Positions 48,612 to 57,821 of a stretch of DNA of 64,000 nucleotides are shown one piece after another (position 1 is the first letter of the stretch; the number at the start of each line of letters is the position of its first letter). Both the position numbers and the translations under genes were made by a program. The notes under the pieces are model-generated. The model worked only from the letters and a program-made list of their open reading frames with translations, did no database searches and was not told where the DNA came from. Location: assembly GCA_001661515.1 (NCBI GenBank), contig LUVW01000036.1, positions 211,067 through 275,066 on the forward strand. The letters run 5' to 3'. This DNA comes from Capniomyces stellatus (taxonomy: Eukaryota > Kickxellomycota > Harpellomycetes > Harpellales > Legeriomycetaceae).

Positions 48612-48910
48612 GCTATAATTGTGTTGCTCTGATTACGTTATTTCGATATCGCGTTTGGGCTTTTGTATTTAGAAAAAAAGACGGGATTAACCTAATCGTT
48701 TCAACGAAATTGCGAATATTAATTTGCTTAAATCAGGCCGCTTCAATCAGCATGGCTTAGGTGAGATGTAGCACGCTGACATTTGTGGCCGAATGGGCCA
48801 AGTCTGTTGATTTTTTTTTTGCAACACTCAGAGGCTTTCATCATCTAAACATTCGTATTGACTCGAATTTCAAACACCAGCAAATCAGTATGCTGTATTG
48901 GCAGTTGGTT

Positions 48911-49047
48911 TGGTTTTAGTTTTAGCGTTTAAGTGTTGAGTTTAGCTTTAAGATTAGTTTTAGTTTTAGTTTTAGCGTTGAGTTTAGTTTAATTTAGTGT
49001 TGAGTTTTAAGATTAGTTTTAGTTTTAGTGTTTAGATACTAAGTTTA
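48911..49047. repeat. TTTTAG-type hexamer block (left)
   Basis: Irregular array of TTTTAG / TTGAGT-like hexamers on the + strand, ending in GATACTAAGTTTA at 49035-49047. A block of the same composition resumes at 50565 with GATATTAAGTTTA, so the two may once have been continuous. Confidence 0.75.
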
Positions 49048-49075
49048 TTTTTTTTACTGAAATAAAAAGTAATTC

Positions 49076-49156
49076 GTCGGCGACAGGATTTGAACCTGTG
49101 CGGGCAATGCCCAATAGATTTCTAGTCTATCTCCTTAACCGCTCGGACACACCGAC
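49076..49156 (-). tRNA. tRNA-Ser (anticodon AGA)
   Basis: The minus strand folds as an 81-nt class II tRNA. The acceptor stem GTCGGTG pairs with CGCCGAC (one G-U). The D-arm/A-box is TGTCCGAGCGG. The anticodon stem ATAGA/TCTAT encloses loop CTAGAAA with anticodon AGA. A long variable arm (GGGCATTGCCC) follows, then the T-arm/B-box GGTTCAAATCC. The long variable arm confirms serine. A T5 run (minus strand, + 49064-49068) shortly downstream is a typical RNA polymerase III terminator. There is no intron and CCA is not encoded. Confidence 0.97.
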
Positions 49157-49166
49157 CATGTTGTTG

Positions 49167-50564
49167 TTGTATATATAATACAACACTAGTTTAACATATA
49201 TTTACACTAGTAAATATATATAAATTGATATCAAACTAATTTCTGGAGTCGCTGTATTTTTGCCCCTCGTGGTTTTTGACAGCGAGTCATTTGGTTAGTT
49301 TGATAACATTAATATTTTAGTTAGTTTTATTTAAGTTAGTTATATTTTAGTTAGTTTTATTTTTCACAATTTCTGGTACAAAAAAGATGGTGCTCAACTT
49401 TTTTGAATCCAGGTCTTTCTTTTTAATAAATAAATGAATTTCCAATAATACTAAACCATAAGAATTAGGTTTTATAAACAATAAACAATAAACAATTTTG
49501 ATAGAATATTTCGAACAACAATCCGGGCACGAACGAAATTCTACATTGTTGTCGTATGAAAAACGACATATTAGCAACACTTACAAAATGAACGATGAGT
49601 CGAGGATTTCGCCCCTTGTGGTTTTTAATTGATTCGGAGCAAATTAGTAAGTTGTTTATTTATATATATTAAAGTTATTATGCAGTTTAAAGTGCAGCAA
49701 GGTTAGCCAGAAACAATATACGAATACGAGGAAGTAACGAGGAAGTAACGAGGACTTGTTATTAAAGTATGGCGCAGCCATGTTAATACCAACGGTCAAT
49801 ATATTCTTAGTTTATTGGTATATTTAGTTATTTAGTTATTTAGTTTATAAGTAAGAAATACTTTGGTATCAGCGAAGGAAGATAGCAGGAAGTTATCTAT
49901 AAAAAGGATCAAGCGAGGAATCAATCGATCAATAAATAAGCTATTGTTGTTTAATAGTGTATCATAAAGTATTAGGTAGTATTATATAATATAGTTTGAT
50001 TGGGTTTTGGTTACACGTATCTTAGGAAAAAGATAGTGTAAGTAGGTTTATAAGATATTGGATATCTTGGTAGTTTTATACATTATAGTTTATAGAATTG
50101 TGGTCCAATAAAAATCAACAACAATAAAAATATACTGTCGAAAGTTAAAAGGTATAATCGTAAAGGAATTGACAGAGCTACTGCAGAATTGGAAGAGCGG
50201 TTGGACTTACCAGAAAAACATACGACATTGTGTCGTATATATAATACGACCAAAAGTAATAGTGAATAATATAATCAAACAACTATGTACAGTTGAGTTT
50301 TGTCCCCTCGCGGTTTTATCAATAGTATTTAGAGGTCCGATTGGATGTGTTCATTATTATTATTAATTATTTAGTTATTTTATTTATTTAGTTAGTTATA
50401 AGAATATGAGATTCGACTCAAAGGAGTGAATCTTTCTGGTGTTTACTCAGCAATAAAGATATAGGAACATTAGGTACAGACGATATCGAGTGAGATAGGA
50501 ATTAGATAGATAGTTAAACAGTAATATATGCAGGTGATTTTTATAGCCGGAAAGTCACACTACA
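49167..50564. mobile_element. Possible degenerate LTR-retroelement remnants next to the tRNA gene
   Basis: A pair of motifs occurs three times: a short inverted repeat (49167-49183 TTGTATATATAATACAA; 49551-49567 GTCGTATGAAAAACGAC; 50232-50250 GTCGTATATATAATACGAC), followed 45-80 nt later by CCCCTCGTGGTTTTT or a close variant (49263-49277, 49612-49626, 50304-50317). TTTAGTTA-rich stretches follow. TGGTATCAGCG at 49864-49874 resembles a primer-binding site for a Met-type tRNA, and TATAAAAAGG lies at 49898-49907. No gag/pol coding remains. Insertion beside a Pol III gene is typical of some LTR families, but the identification is tentative. Confidence 0.35.
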
Positions 50565-50640
50565 GATATTAAGTTTAGTTTTAGTCTTGAGTTTAGTTCT
50601 GGTGTTAAGTTTAGTTTTAGTTTTAGTGCTTGATTTCATG
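50565..50640. repeat. TTTTAG-type hexamer block (right)
   Basis: Array of AAGTTTAG, TTTTAG and TTGAGTTTAG units resembling the block at 48911-49047, on the other side of the tRNA/LTR-like segment. Confidence 0.7.
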
Positions 50641-51450
50641 TTTTCGTCAGCCAAACTTGATTTCCCATGTTTCCAAAAGTGCAAATTTATAGGCTAGAAG
50701 TTGTTTTCTGTTGTAATACATACTATCGGAGTTTCGTCTCGTGTCCGCCCTCACTCACCGTTATTGTCTATTGCTTGGTATCCGCGAAGTTTAAATTATC
50801 TGCGAGTAAGTGGTATAATGAAGATATACTGTCTTGCATATGTACACCCTCTCCAGAACTACTGTTTGTAGCCTAGGATACTCCACTAGCGTTGTTATTA
50901 ATTGTTGACATGATTTCTATACAAGATTGCTTGTTAAAGTTGATATAAGTTTATTGTGGTTTTTCATAAAAATACCACTCGTGCTATTAAACTGAACAAA
51001 CTGTTTATACTAGTATTAAATACCCTAGAGTCCTAATTGTATCTACTTATGGCTAGACACACATTCTAGACATTACTTACCTTATGCTCCACCGTGAGCA
51101 TACCTCGACTCGTTTATTTAATATATAAACACTATAGCAAACTGTGATAATCACATTTGCACAAATAAAACAAAATACTTAGTAATTAAAATAAATCATT
51201 AATTAAGTTGATCTAATTTTCTTTGGATCAAAATCAAAATAAAATCGAATGAAACGTAAAAACTTTTAATATAGTAAACTATATCGTACTTGTTTCTGTT
51301 TGTTTAATCATGTTATTTACCTTTGGAATATTACTCATTTAATTATCCCAAAGATACACAGATATAGCTTATGGCAGCGTCAACAAATAAATACTTGATG
51401 TCACTACTCGATGCCACTAAAGCAAAATCCCACTGTCAATAAAAAAAAAG

Positions 51451-51457
51451 TATAAAA
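51451..51457 (+). promoter_or_regulatory. TATA-box-like sequence of the GDSL lipase gene
   Basis: TATAAAA preceded by an A9 run, about 300 bp ahead of the GDSL ATG. If used, the leader would be long and would include a poly-C run (51554-51567) and the 32-bp tandem repeats. Confidence 0.4.
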
Positions 51458-51640
51458 CCAGCAAGAAGGGAGCAAACACTACAATCCATAGTCTTTTACA
51501 GAATTATTTTCCAAAGCTTGTGAAAAAAAATATAGGTTTGCAACAAACAAACACCCCCCCCCCCCCAAATACAGTTCACAGACGTGTCTACAGTTTCAAC
51601 AAAGCCACAAATACCCGGGTTTATCTGTCAATTCAATTAC

Positions 51641-51732
51641 AAAGCCCCGCCTTATTTTATCTGTTTTATTACAAAGCCCCACCTTATTTTATTTGTTTTA
51701 TTATAAAGCCCCGCTTCATTTTATCTATTTAT
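51641..51732 (+). repeat. 32-bp tandem repeat in the leader of the GDSL gene
   Basis: Units 51641-51672, 51673-51704 and 51705-51732 (last shorter) start AAAGCCCCGCCTTATTTTAT. They end 24 bp before the ATG, so they lie in the promoter or 5' leader. Confidence 0.85.
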
Positions 51733-51756
51733 CAAATCCAAAAACTCAGTTTTACA

Positions 51757-52857
51757 ATGAGAGGTTTCAGTGCAGGCATCTTAGCATCAGCTGTTTTCCT
51801 GGGTGCATCAGTCCAGGCCAAGACCCATCTGGTTGTGTTTGGAGACAGTTTGTCAGACAATGGAAACAACGTAAATATTCCGTTTGGGCCATCATATTTC
51901 AACCGTCGCTACACAAACGGACCAGTGTGGTGCGAGTATTTGGCCTACTTCAACGACTACACGCTGGTAAACTTTGCCCACGGCTTTGCAACAAGCAACA
52001 ATGACTACGTCGCTCTCAACGAGCTTGTTGGGGTGGAGGTGCCAGATCTGGATGACCAGATTGACACATACATGTTGTTCAAACCCGGAAACATGTTCTT
52101 CCTCCGGTAGTTCCTACTGTATCAGTCACAATAACAACCTCGGTTGCTGTAAAAGAAATGGAGTTAACTTTATTGGTGGTTTCAGTAAAGCCGTCTGCGT
52201 AAGAGGTGTTCTTATCGGTTGTTCTACAAACTAAGCTAGTTCTCTGACGTGCTCAAACCCATGTTTTTCAAATAACAACCGCTATAAGGTTTGAACTTTT
52301 TCTAAGGTTAACCGTTAAGGGGCAACGATAATGAACACAGCTTGGACTTGCTGATACGTGTCTACAGGTTGTCTTTCGAGCTACAGGACGACTTGTTCAT
52401 GTAGTCGCTCGTTCCTCGGTTGGACTGGACCTATTTCTTCCGGTCAGACAAGTTGTACGAACTTCAAAACTGTTGTGGTAGTCATATGTAAGGCGAACCT
52501 TAGCATAAAGGAGTAGTCCGTACGAGTTTCGATTCGCAATCACTCGACTAGTTAAAATGAACTATTTTCCCAGACATCTACATGTTTGCAGATGTTGTGC
52601 ACCCATCAACAAGAGTACACTCAATCTACGCAGCCAGTGTGGCCAGTTCAATCAAGGATCCAAACTACACACTGTCAACAGCCAACGTGATGTCGTTGTA
52701 CAACAGCTACGATTTGAAAAACGCAAAATCAAAGACCAACATGCTGTACCTCCCAGAATCAATCAAGACAGGAAAGCTCAATATCGATAGCTATACCCTT
52801 CGGACTGCACTTGAGAATGCAGAAAAGTTGGCAGCCGATAAGAACAGCGGATTCTAA
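51757..52857 (+). CDS. Secreted GDSL lipase/acylhydrolase; central ~450-500 bp complemented but not reversed
   Basis: SGNH/GDSL hydrolase, exported by a signal peptide (MRGFSAGILASAVFLGASVQA). As written the frame from the ATG at 51757 stops at 52108-52110; the C-terminal part reappears in the same frame from ~52561 to the TAA at 52855-52857. Block I is FGDSLSD (Ser ~31), block II-like YTNGPVW follows, and block V is DVVHPST (Asp ~279, His ~282). The middle has many stops on both strands. Its base-by-base complement read left to right is open, in phase with both sides, and contains block III as IVGANDIFF (Gly ~128, Asn ~130), plus GYKKFIVGDIPNL typical of the family. The full frame is then 367 codons including the stop, 366 residues. 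Bounds: left 52061-52108, right 52558-52562. The break is most likely an artefact, not a pseudogene. Confidence 0.9.
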
Positions 52858-53246
52858 GCTCAGGCACTGTTTTTACGATGATTTGCACCGTCGTTTTTTG
52901 ACTTTAATTTTTTTTTTTTTGACAGAGTTTGATCTTGACCTTGACCTTTACTCTTGGGCGTATATTATTGTTGAGTTTTGGAATTATTAGCAGCCTAATT
53001 ATGATTTTTTTTTTATTGCAAGTTGATTAATGATTTTATTTAATCGGTTATTGTTTTTTAGCTTTAATAATTCCAATTCGAAAGTAAAAAAAAAAAAAAA
53101 AAGTCAAAATTAAAAATTTACTAGAAAAAACGATTTTAAAATTAATTCAATAATTCCAACTAAATAAGACAAAAATATTCTTAGTGTAGTAGTTTGGCGT
53201 TTAAATAAGGATACTATAAAGGTGTACTAGATCAATAAATAAAAAA

Positions 53247-54884
53247 ATGTCGTTAGTGGGTCCAGCAAATATAAACAATGATGGGAGTTCAGTAATTGAG
53301 AGGATATTAGATACAAAAGTAGTGAAGTTGGCGAAATCCAAGGAAGAATTATACGAGCAGTATGACTTGTTATCGACAAAGGAATTGATAGAGAAGGGAG
53401 GATATAAGAAAGTTGGGTTGCAATTTCCGGATTCGATGCTGGGAGATTCGGTTTTGGTTAGTGAGGAATTAATGAAGCTTTGCAATGTGACATGTGTTAT
53501 TTTAGCGGACACGACGTTTGGAAGGTAAGTTTTAATTTGCTTTCTGGTATTTGGATTCATGCTGAATTTAACTTTGTAAAGAATTCTTATGAAGAGGAAT
53601 TGACTTTTATTGGTGCTGTTTTTTTATAGTTGCTGTGTTGATGAGGTAGCGGCGGAGCATTACGATTCGGATTTGATAGTACATTACGGAAACACGTGCT
53701 TTAGCCTGACGTCCAGGATTCCAGTGTATTATGTTTTTACCAAATCAAGAGTAGATTTGGAGCATGTATCGAATGAGATTATTAGCGAGGTCAATAAACT
53801 GGAGTTTGGTGAAGAAGAGGTGAGGTTGAGGGTGTGTGGAGATAAGGAGTATAATCATGCAATTGAGGGGATAGTTGGTTTGGTTAAAGAAAAGTTGGCG
53901 CGAGTGAAGAGTATTTTTGGGGAGTATGTGAATGAGGAGAGTAGATTTTTTGATCCAAAGATGACGGGTGATGGAAGTGAGGAGAAAGATGCAGAAGTGT
54001 TAGGAGTGGGGGAGGGAGATTTGGGTGAGGAGGTAATAGTGTTTATTGGACAGGAGTCGCAGACATTAACAAACCTGATATTGACTAACAGTACAAAGAA
54101 AGTGTTTGTGATAAATCCAAAGCAGCGGGAGTCGAGGTTGGAACTGTCAAATGGGAATAGCAATAGACACCTGGGCAAGCGGTATTTTTACATTCAGAAA
54201 GCCAAAGATGCGCAGATAATAGGGATTTTAGTGGGGACGTTGACGGCGCAAAAGTACAATGCAGTGATCCAAGACCTGCAGCAAAAGATAAAGGGGGCAG
54301 GAAAGAAGTACTATACGATATTGGTGGGCAAGATGAACGTTCCAAAGCTGGCGAACTTGATGGAAGTTGATTTGTTTGTGGTTGTTGCGTGCCCAGAGAA
54401 CTCGATAGTAGATTCAAAGGAGTTTTACCGGCCAGTTGTGACGCCATATGAGTTTGTTTTGTCGCTGCTGGACAGTTTTTCTTGGACAGGCAAGTTTGTG
54501 ACGGATTTGAATGGGTTTCTTGATGCATCGAAAGAGTTTAGCAAGGAGTTGGAGGGCCAAAGCAATGAACTACCGTACTTTTCGCTGGTTACTGGACAGC
54601 TTGTTGGCAATACTGGGAGCAACAGCAGCGGTGGTGATGGTGAGGGTGGAGGATTGATTAGCCTGAGCAAAGAAAACACAGTTTCAAAGGTAATCAACAG
54701 TGAATTGGCGTACAGCTACTTCAAGTCACGGACTTTCCAAGGGTTGGAGATTTCATCAAGCAATAACGAGAATGGTAGTGACGATGGTGGTTGCGATGGA
54801 GATAATGGTGGTGGGGGCAGTGGTAGAATCAAGGTAGAGAAGGCTGCTGAAGGAAGAACCGGAATAGCAAGGAATTATGAATAG
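53247..54884 (+). CDS. DPH2: Diphthamide biosynthesis protein 2
   Basis: Partner of Dph1 in the first step of diphthamide synthesis on elongation factor 2, a [4Fe-4S] radical-type 3-amino-3-carboxypropyl transfer. Exons 53247-53524 and 53630-54884 join to 510 codons (donor GTAAGT, acceptor ATAG). Motifs in order: VGLQFPDSMLGDS, ILADTTFGSCCVDEVAAEHYDSD with a conserved Cys across the exon junction, LIVHYGNTCFS, VFVINPKQRESRLE, RRYFYIQKAKDAQIIGILVG-like text near 54180-54240, and FVVVACPENSIVDSKEFYRP with the third-domain Cys. The Asn/Ser/Gly/Asp-rich stretch near the C-terminus is species-specific. Length fits Dph2 (~490-530). Its 3' end converges with the F-box gene. Confidence 0.94.
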
Positions 54885-55061
54885 GCTATGCTTTATATTG
54901 TTTATACCAATACTTTTCTAATTTATTAGTTATTTATATTTATATATATATATACTCAGTTTCAATGATTATTAATAGAACACCAAACGCAATAGTGAAA
55001 AGAAAATGAAGTAGTGAAAAAGAAAAGAAAATAAGTGTATATACGATTGTTGATAGTGGAG

Positions 55062-57821
55062 TTAATTTAAAATAAGGGAGCGTCTAATTTTGCTTTGAAT
55101 TTTGGAAACGACCAGAGATTTTAGTCCGGTTGCAAGTTCGGGCATTCCATGCCTGATGCAAAAGAGTTCGGCAACAGTCTGTGGATCATCGCCCTCGTAA
55201 ACTACAAGAGACTGTTTGCCATAGGTGGCGGTTTCAACAGACAGTTTCAGAACGAGTTTCTTGTTTTCGTTTGCAGCGTTTCCGGCAGCAGGATTTGGGG
55301 GAGAGCCCGGGAAAACAGATGGAGTTGGGAGGGAGTGTTCCTGGGGTTGTCTTGGGGATCGTTTGTTGTTGGGGCCAGAGTTGTATAGAAAGTTGTTGGT
55401 TGCTGAGCTGAAACTACGTTCGAACTCGAACTTTGCGTCGTTTCTGAAGTTTGTGCTTGTGCTTGTACTTGTGGTTGTGTCAGTGGTTGTGCCAGTGGTT
55501 GTTGTTGTACCAGTTGTTGTGGTTGTTGTTGTTGTGGTTGTGTTTTCTTGTTTTTGGCTTGACAGGATGTTGAAGGTAAATGCGTTTATTATGATGTTTG
55601 GGCCGTCGTAGTTCATTTCGGCTGTGCGTGGCGATATAGGAACAATTGAAGCAACAGATTCGTGGACTATTACGTCTCCTCTTTGGATTTTGTCTTTGGG
55701 CACCACAAATTCAGCCTCGTCTCTCCACGATTCCAGATCTACACCCTTATTGCTTTCCGTTGAAACGCCCATGTTGTTTCCTCCTGCCTCGTCTATTACT
55801 GGCCATGTTGGATCGTACTCTGTCAATCCTTGGTTCCTGTCTACATCATGTCCTTTGTTTTCACCAATATCTTCATCTACACTTTCGTACTCTGATCCTC
55901 CTTCTGACTCTATATCTGACTCTAGCCCTGAATTTGGATCCAACTCTGGCCCCAATTCCAACTCTGGCTCCAATCCCAACTCTGGCCCCAACTCTGGCTC
56001 TGACTCTGACTCAAACTGTGGTTGGTCTGAAGACACGACAGGCGTGATTATTCTTACTGTTTTTATCTTTTTAAAAGGATTCTTTTCCACGTACTCTTCT
56101 GTCGGCCATTTCTTTTCCTTTTCCTTTTCTATTGCCGCCTTCTCAACTGCAATTTCCTTGGTTTCTACTGGATTGGCTTCTTTGCCCGCCACCACTCCAA
56201 TTGAGTCCTTGCTCGCATATCCCTTAAACTCATCAGCCGGCAGCTGCACTTGCTCGGGCTCTTTGCTTTGTACCGCTTCTACAGGCACAGGCACAGACAC
56301 AGACACAGACACAGGCACAGTTATGCTGTTTCTGGTTTGGGGTCTAAAGCTTGATTTTGACTCGTTCATTGCTGTATAGAAGCTCTCGTTATATACAACC
56401 TGCGTGTTATACTTGTTTGCTCCGTTGTTGAACTTGTCTGCAACTATTTCAAACTTCTGTTCAACCACCTCAACTCCGCGAACCTCGCCATAGTCCAGGT
56501 CCTTGAACAGCGAAACCAGTCTGTTTACCTTCTGCGAATTTGAGATCTCGCACCCAATCAGCTTCAGAATCTTGATGTTCTCCAGCTGGTACTTTAGCAG
56601 CCAATCAAAAACTGCCTCCGTCACCGACCTGCAGTTTTGCAGCTTCAAATACATCAGCGAGCTGGTTGTTTGGATCAACGTTGACAGCGTTTGTACCGAT
56701 AGCGTTGGCGAGTTGCTTATTGAAAGCGTTGATAGGTTGGTGTTTGCTTTAAACATTCTTGTGTACACCGATCCCTTTAGCTGCACATTGCTCGTTACCA
56801 AAGTATGCAGGTTTGTGCACTTTACCTTCTTCCTTTGCATCTCCACATAGCTATCCCTTTCTGCTTCAAGCTGCTCCTTTGTCAGTTCGTCCGCGTGTAA
56901 TTCAAGCTCGTTTAGGTACAAACAGTTTTCCAAAATTGTTTCTACAAACTCGTTCGTGATGTGCTTGTTGAACAGAACTATTTCTCGCAGTGTGTGGCTG
57001 TTCTTTACAATAACCCGTGATAACAAGTGCAGATTGATTTCATTTGATTTCCCGTAAATAACCAGCCGGTCGAGTCGCTCGCATGGCTGCAGCAATTCTA
57101 CCAGCTCCATCCCCTCGTTACAACCCCACACTTCAAAGCTCCTTAGCAACTTTGTGTTTTTTGAAAGCCCGCTTATCACCTCGTTGCTTATTTTGCTCGT
57201 CATTTTTAGCTCCAGCCTCTCCAGCTTCTTCAAACTCCGGAAAAACCTCTCCACATTCTTCACCGACTTACTTGGCAGCCCAACCAGCTCCAAACCAACC
57301 AGTGTCTGCCCTATTTGCGATAACTCTCCCACATTCTTGTCAACAATGCTTTTCCCGTATATCCCAAGCCTCTCCAGCTTTTTCGCCGCTCTAACCAACG
57401 TGTTTATTATCATTGGATCTCCAAGCAGGCTGTTTTCAAGCTCTGCCTCCTTCCGTCTCTCAACAACTCTTACATACCCCTCAAGCCGCCCCTCAATCTT
57501 TTCTTTCCTGCTCTCTTCCCCCTCCTCTATTCCCGTCAAATTTACCCCTCGCACATAGTGTAACCTTCCTCGGTTTTGCCTCAAGGCGTACATAAACTTC
57601 TTCAACCTGTTCGGATTCTTAAACTCTATATACCTCCACAGCACCTCTTGCCCCACCAGTTGCCAGTTCGGATGCACCATTGAAAACTCCAGCTTGTCTT
57701 TTTGTGTCGGCAAGTAGCTACACACCCGATCCAAGATTTGCGTTGGCCAATATTCTGCTGAGCTTTCTACACATAGGTCGTACTCTTCCCAGCCATTGTT
57801 TAGTGCCGTATCTTCGTTCAT
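55062..57821 (-). CDS. F-box and leucine-rich-repeat protein
   Basis: A 919-codon single exon from the ATG at 57821. Residues ~22-70 form an F-box-like region (YWPTQILDRVCSYLPTQKDK, then FSMVHPNWQLVGQEVLWRYI), the likely Skp1-binding part of an SCF ubiquitin ligase. About 100-450 are leucine-rich repeats (LERLGIYGKS, LVGLELVGLPS, LERLELKMTS, YLNELELHAD, LMYLKLQNCRSVTEAVFDWL, IKILKLIGC). Then comes a long disordered stretch with VSVSVSVPVPV, an acidic PELGPELGLEPELEL array (DNA ~55915-56015) and a poly-Thr/Gly run (~55470-55550). The last ~65 residues form a separate conserved-looking unit with VVYEGDDPQTVAELFCIRHGM, a motif I recall at C-termini of other eukaryotic proteins but cannot name. 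The ubiquitylation target is unknown. Confidence 0.82.
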   Translation of the reverse strand: MNEDTALNNGWEEYDLCVESSAEYWPTQILDRVCSYLPTQKDKLEFSMVHPNWQLVGQEVLWRYIEFKNPNRLKKFMYALRQNRGRLHYVRGVNLTGIEEGEESRKEKIEGRLEGYVRVVERRKEAELENSLLGDPMIINTLVRAAKKLERLGIYGKSIVDKNVGELSQIGQTLVGLELVGLPSKSVKNVERFFRSLKKLERLELKMTSKISNEVISGLSKNTKLLRSFEVWGCNEGMELVELLQPCERLDRLVIYGKSNEINLHLLSRVIVKNSHTLREIVLFNKHITNEFVETILENCLYLNELELHADELTKEQLEAERDSYVEMQRKKVKCTNLHTLVTSNVQLKGSVYTRMFKANTNLSTLSISNSPTLSVQTLSTLIQTTSSLMYLKLQNCRSVTEAVFDWLLKYQLENIKILKLIGCEISNSQKVNRLVSLFKDLDYGEVRGVEVVEQKFEIVADKFNNGANKYNTQVVYNESFYTAMNESKSSFRPQTRNSITVPVSVSVSVPVPVEAVQSKEPEQVQLPADEFKGYASKDSIGVVAGKEANPVETKEIAVEKAAIEKEKEKKWPTEEYVEKNPFKKIKTVRIITPVVSSDQPQFESESEPELGPELGLEPELELGPELDPNSGLESDIESEGGSEYESVDEDIGENKGHDVDRNQGLTEYDPTWPVIDEAGGNNMGVSTESNKGVDLESWRDEAEFVVPKDKIQRGDVIVHESVASIVPISPRTAEMNYDGPNIIINAFTFNILSSQKQENTTTTTTTTTTGTTTTTGTTTDTTTSTSTSTNFRNDAKFEFERSFSSATNNFLYNSGPNNKRSPRQPQEHSLPTPSVFPGSPPNPAAGNAANENKKLVLKLSVETATYGKQSLVVYEGDDPQTVAELFCIRHGMPELATGLKSLVVSKIQSKIRRSLILN

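Larger units (their letters stand above)
45678..51756. other. Repeat-rich accessory region
   Basis: Six kilobases without a convincing protein gene. It holds one copy of an amplified element (46550-47212 and probably further), three unrelated minisatellites, hexamer blocks, a tRNA-Ser gene, LTR-like debris and the leader of the GDSL gene. Features are listed separately. Confidence 0.7.

Noticed and set aside
48911..49047. TTTTAG block as telomeric DNA
   Set aside because: The array is irregular, interstitial and mixed with TTGAGT words; fungal telomeres are usually regular TTAGGG-type.
51757..52857. GDSL gene as a simple pseudogene, spliced gene, or true inversion of the middle
   Set aside because: The reverse complement of the middle does not code, no GT..AG intron removes it sensibly while keeping block III, and the in-place complement gives a perfect in-phase family match.
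55149..55611. Plus-strand open frames opposite the F-box gene
   Set aside because: Shadows of the Thr/Gly-rich and C-terminal parts of the minus-strand gene.
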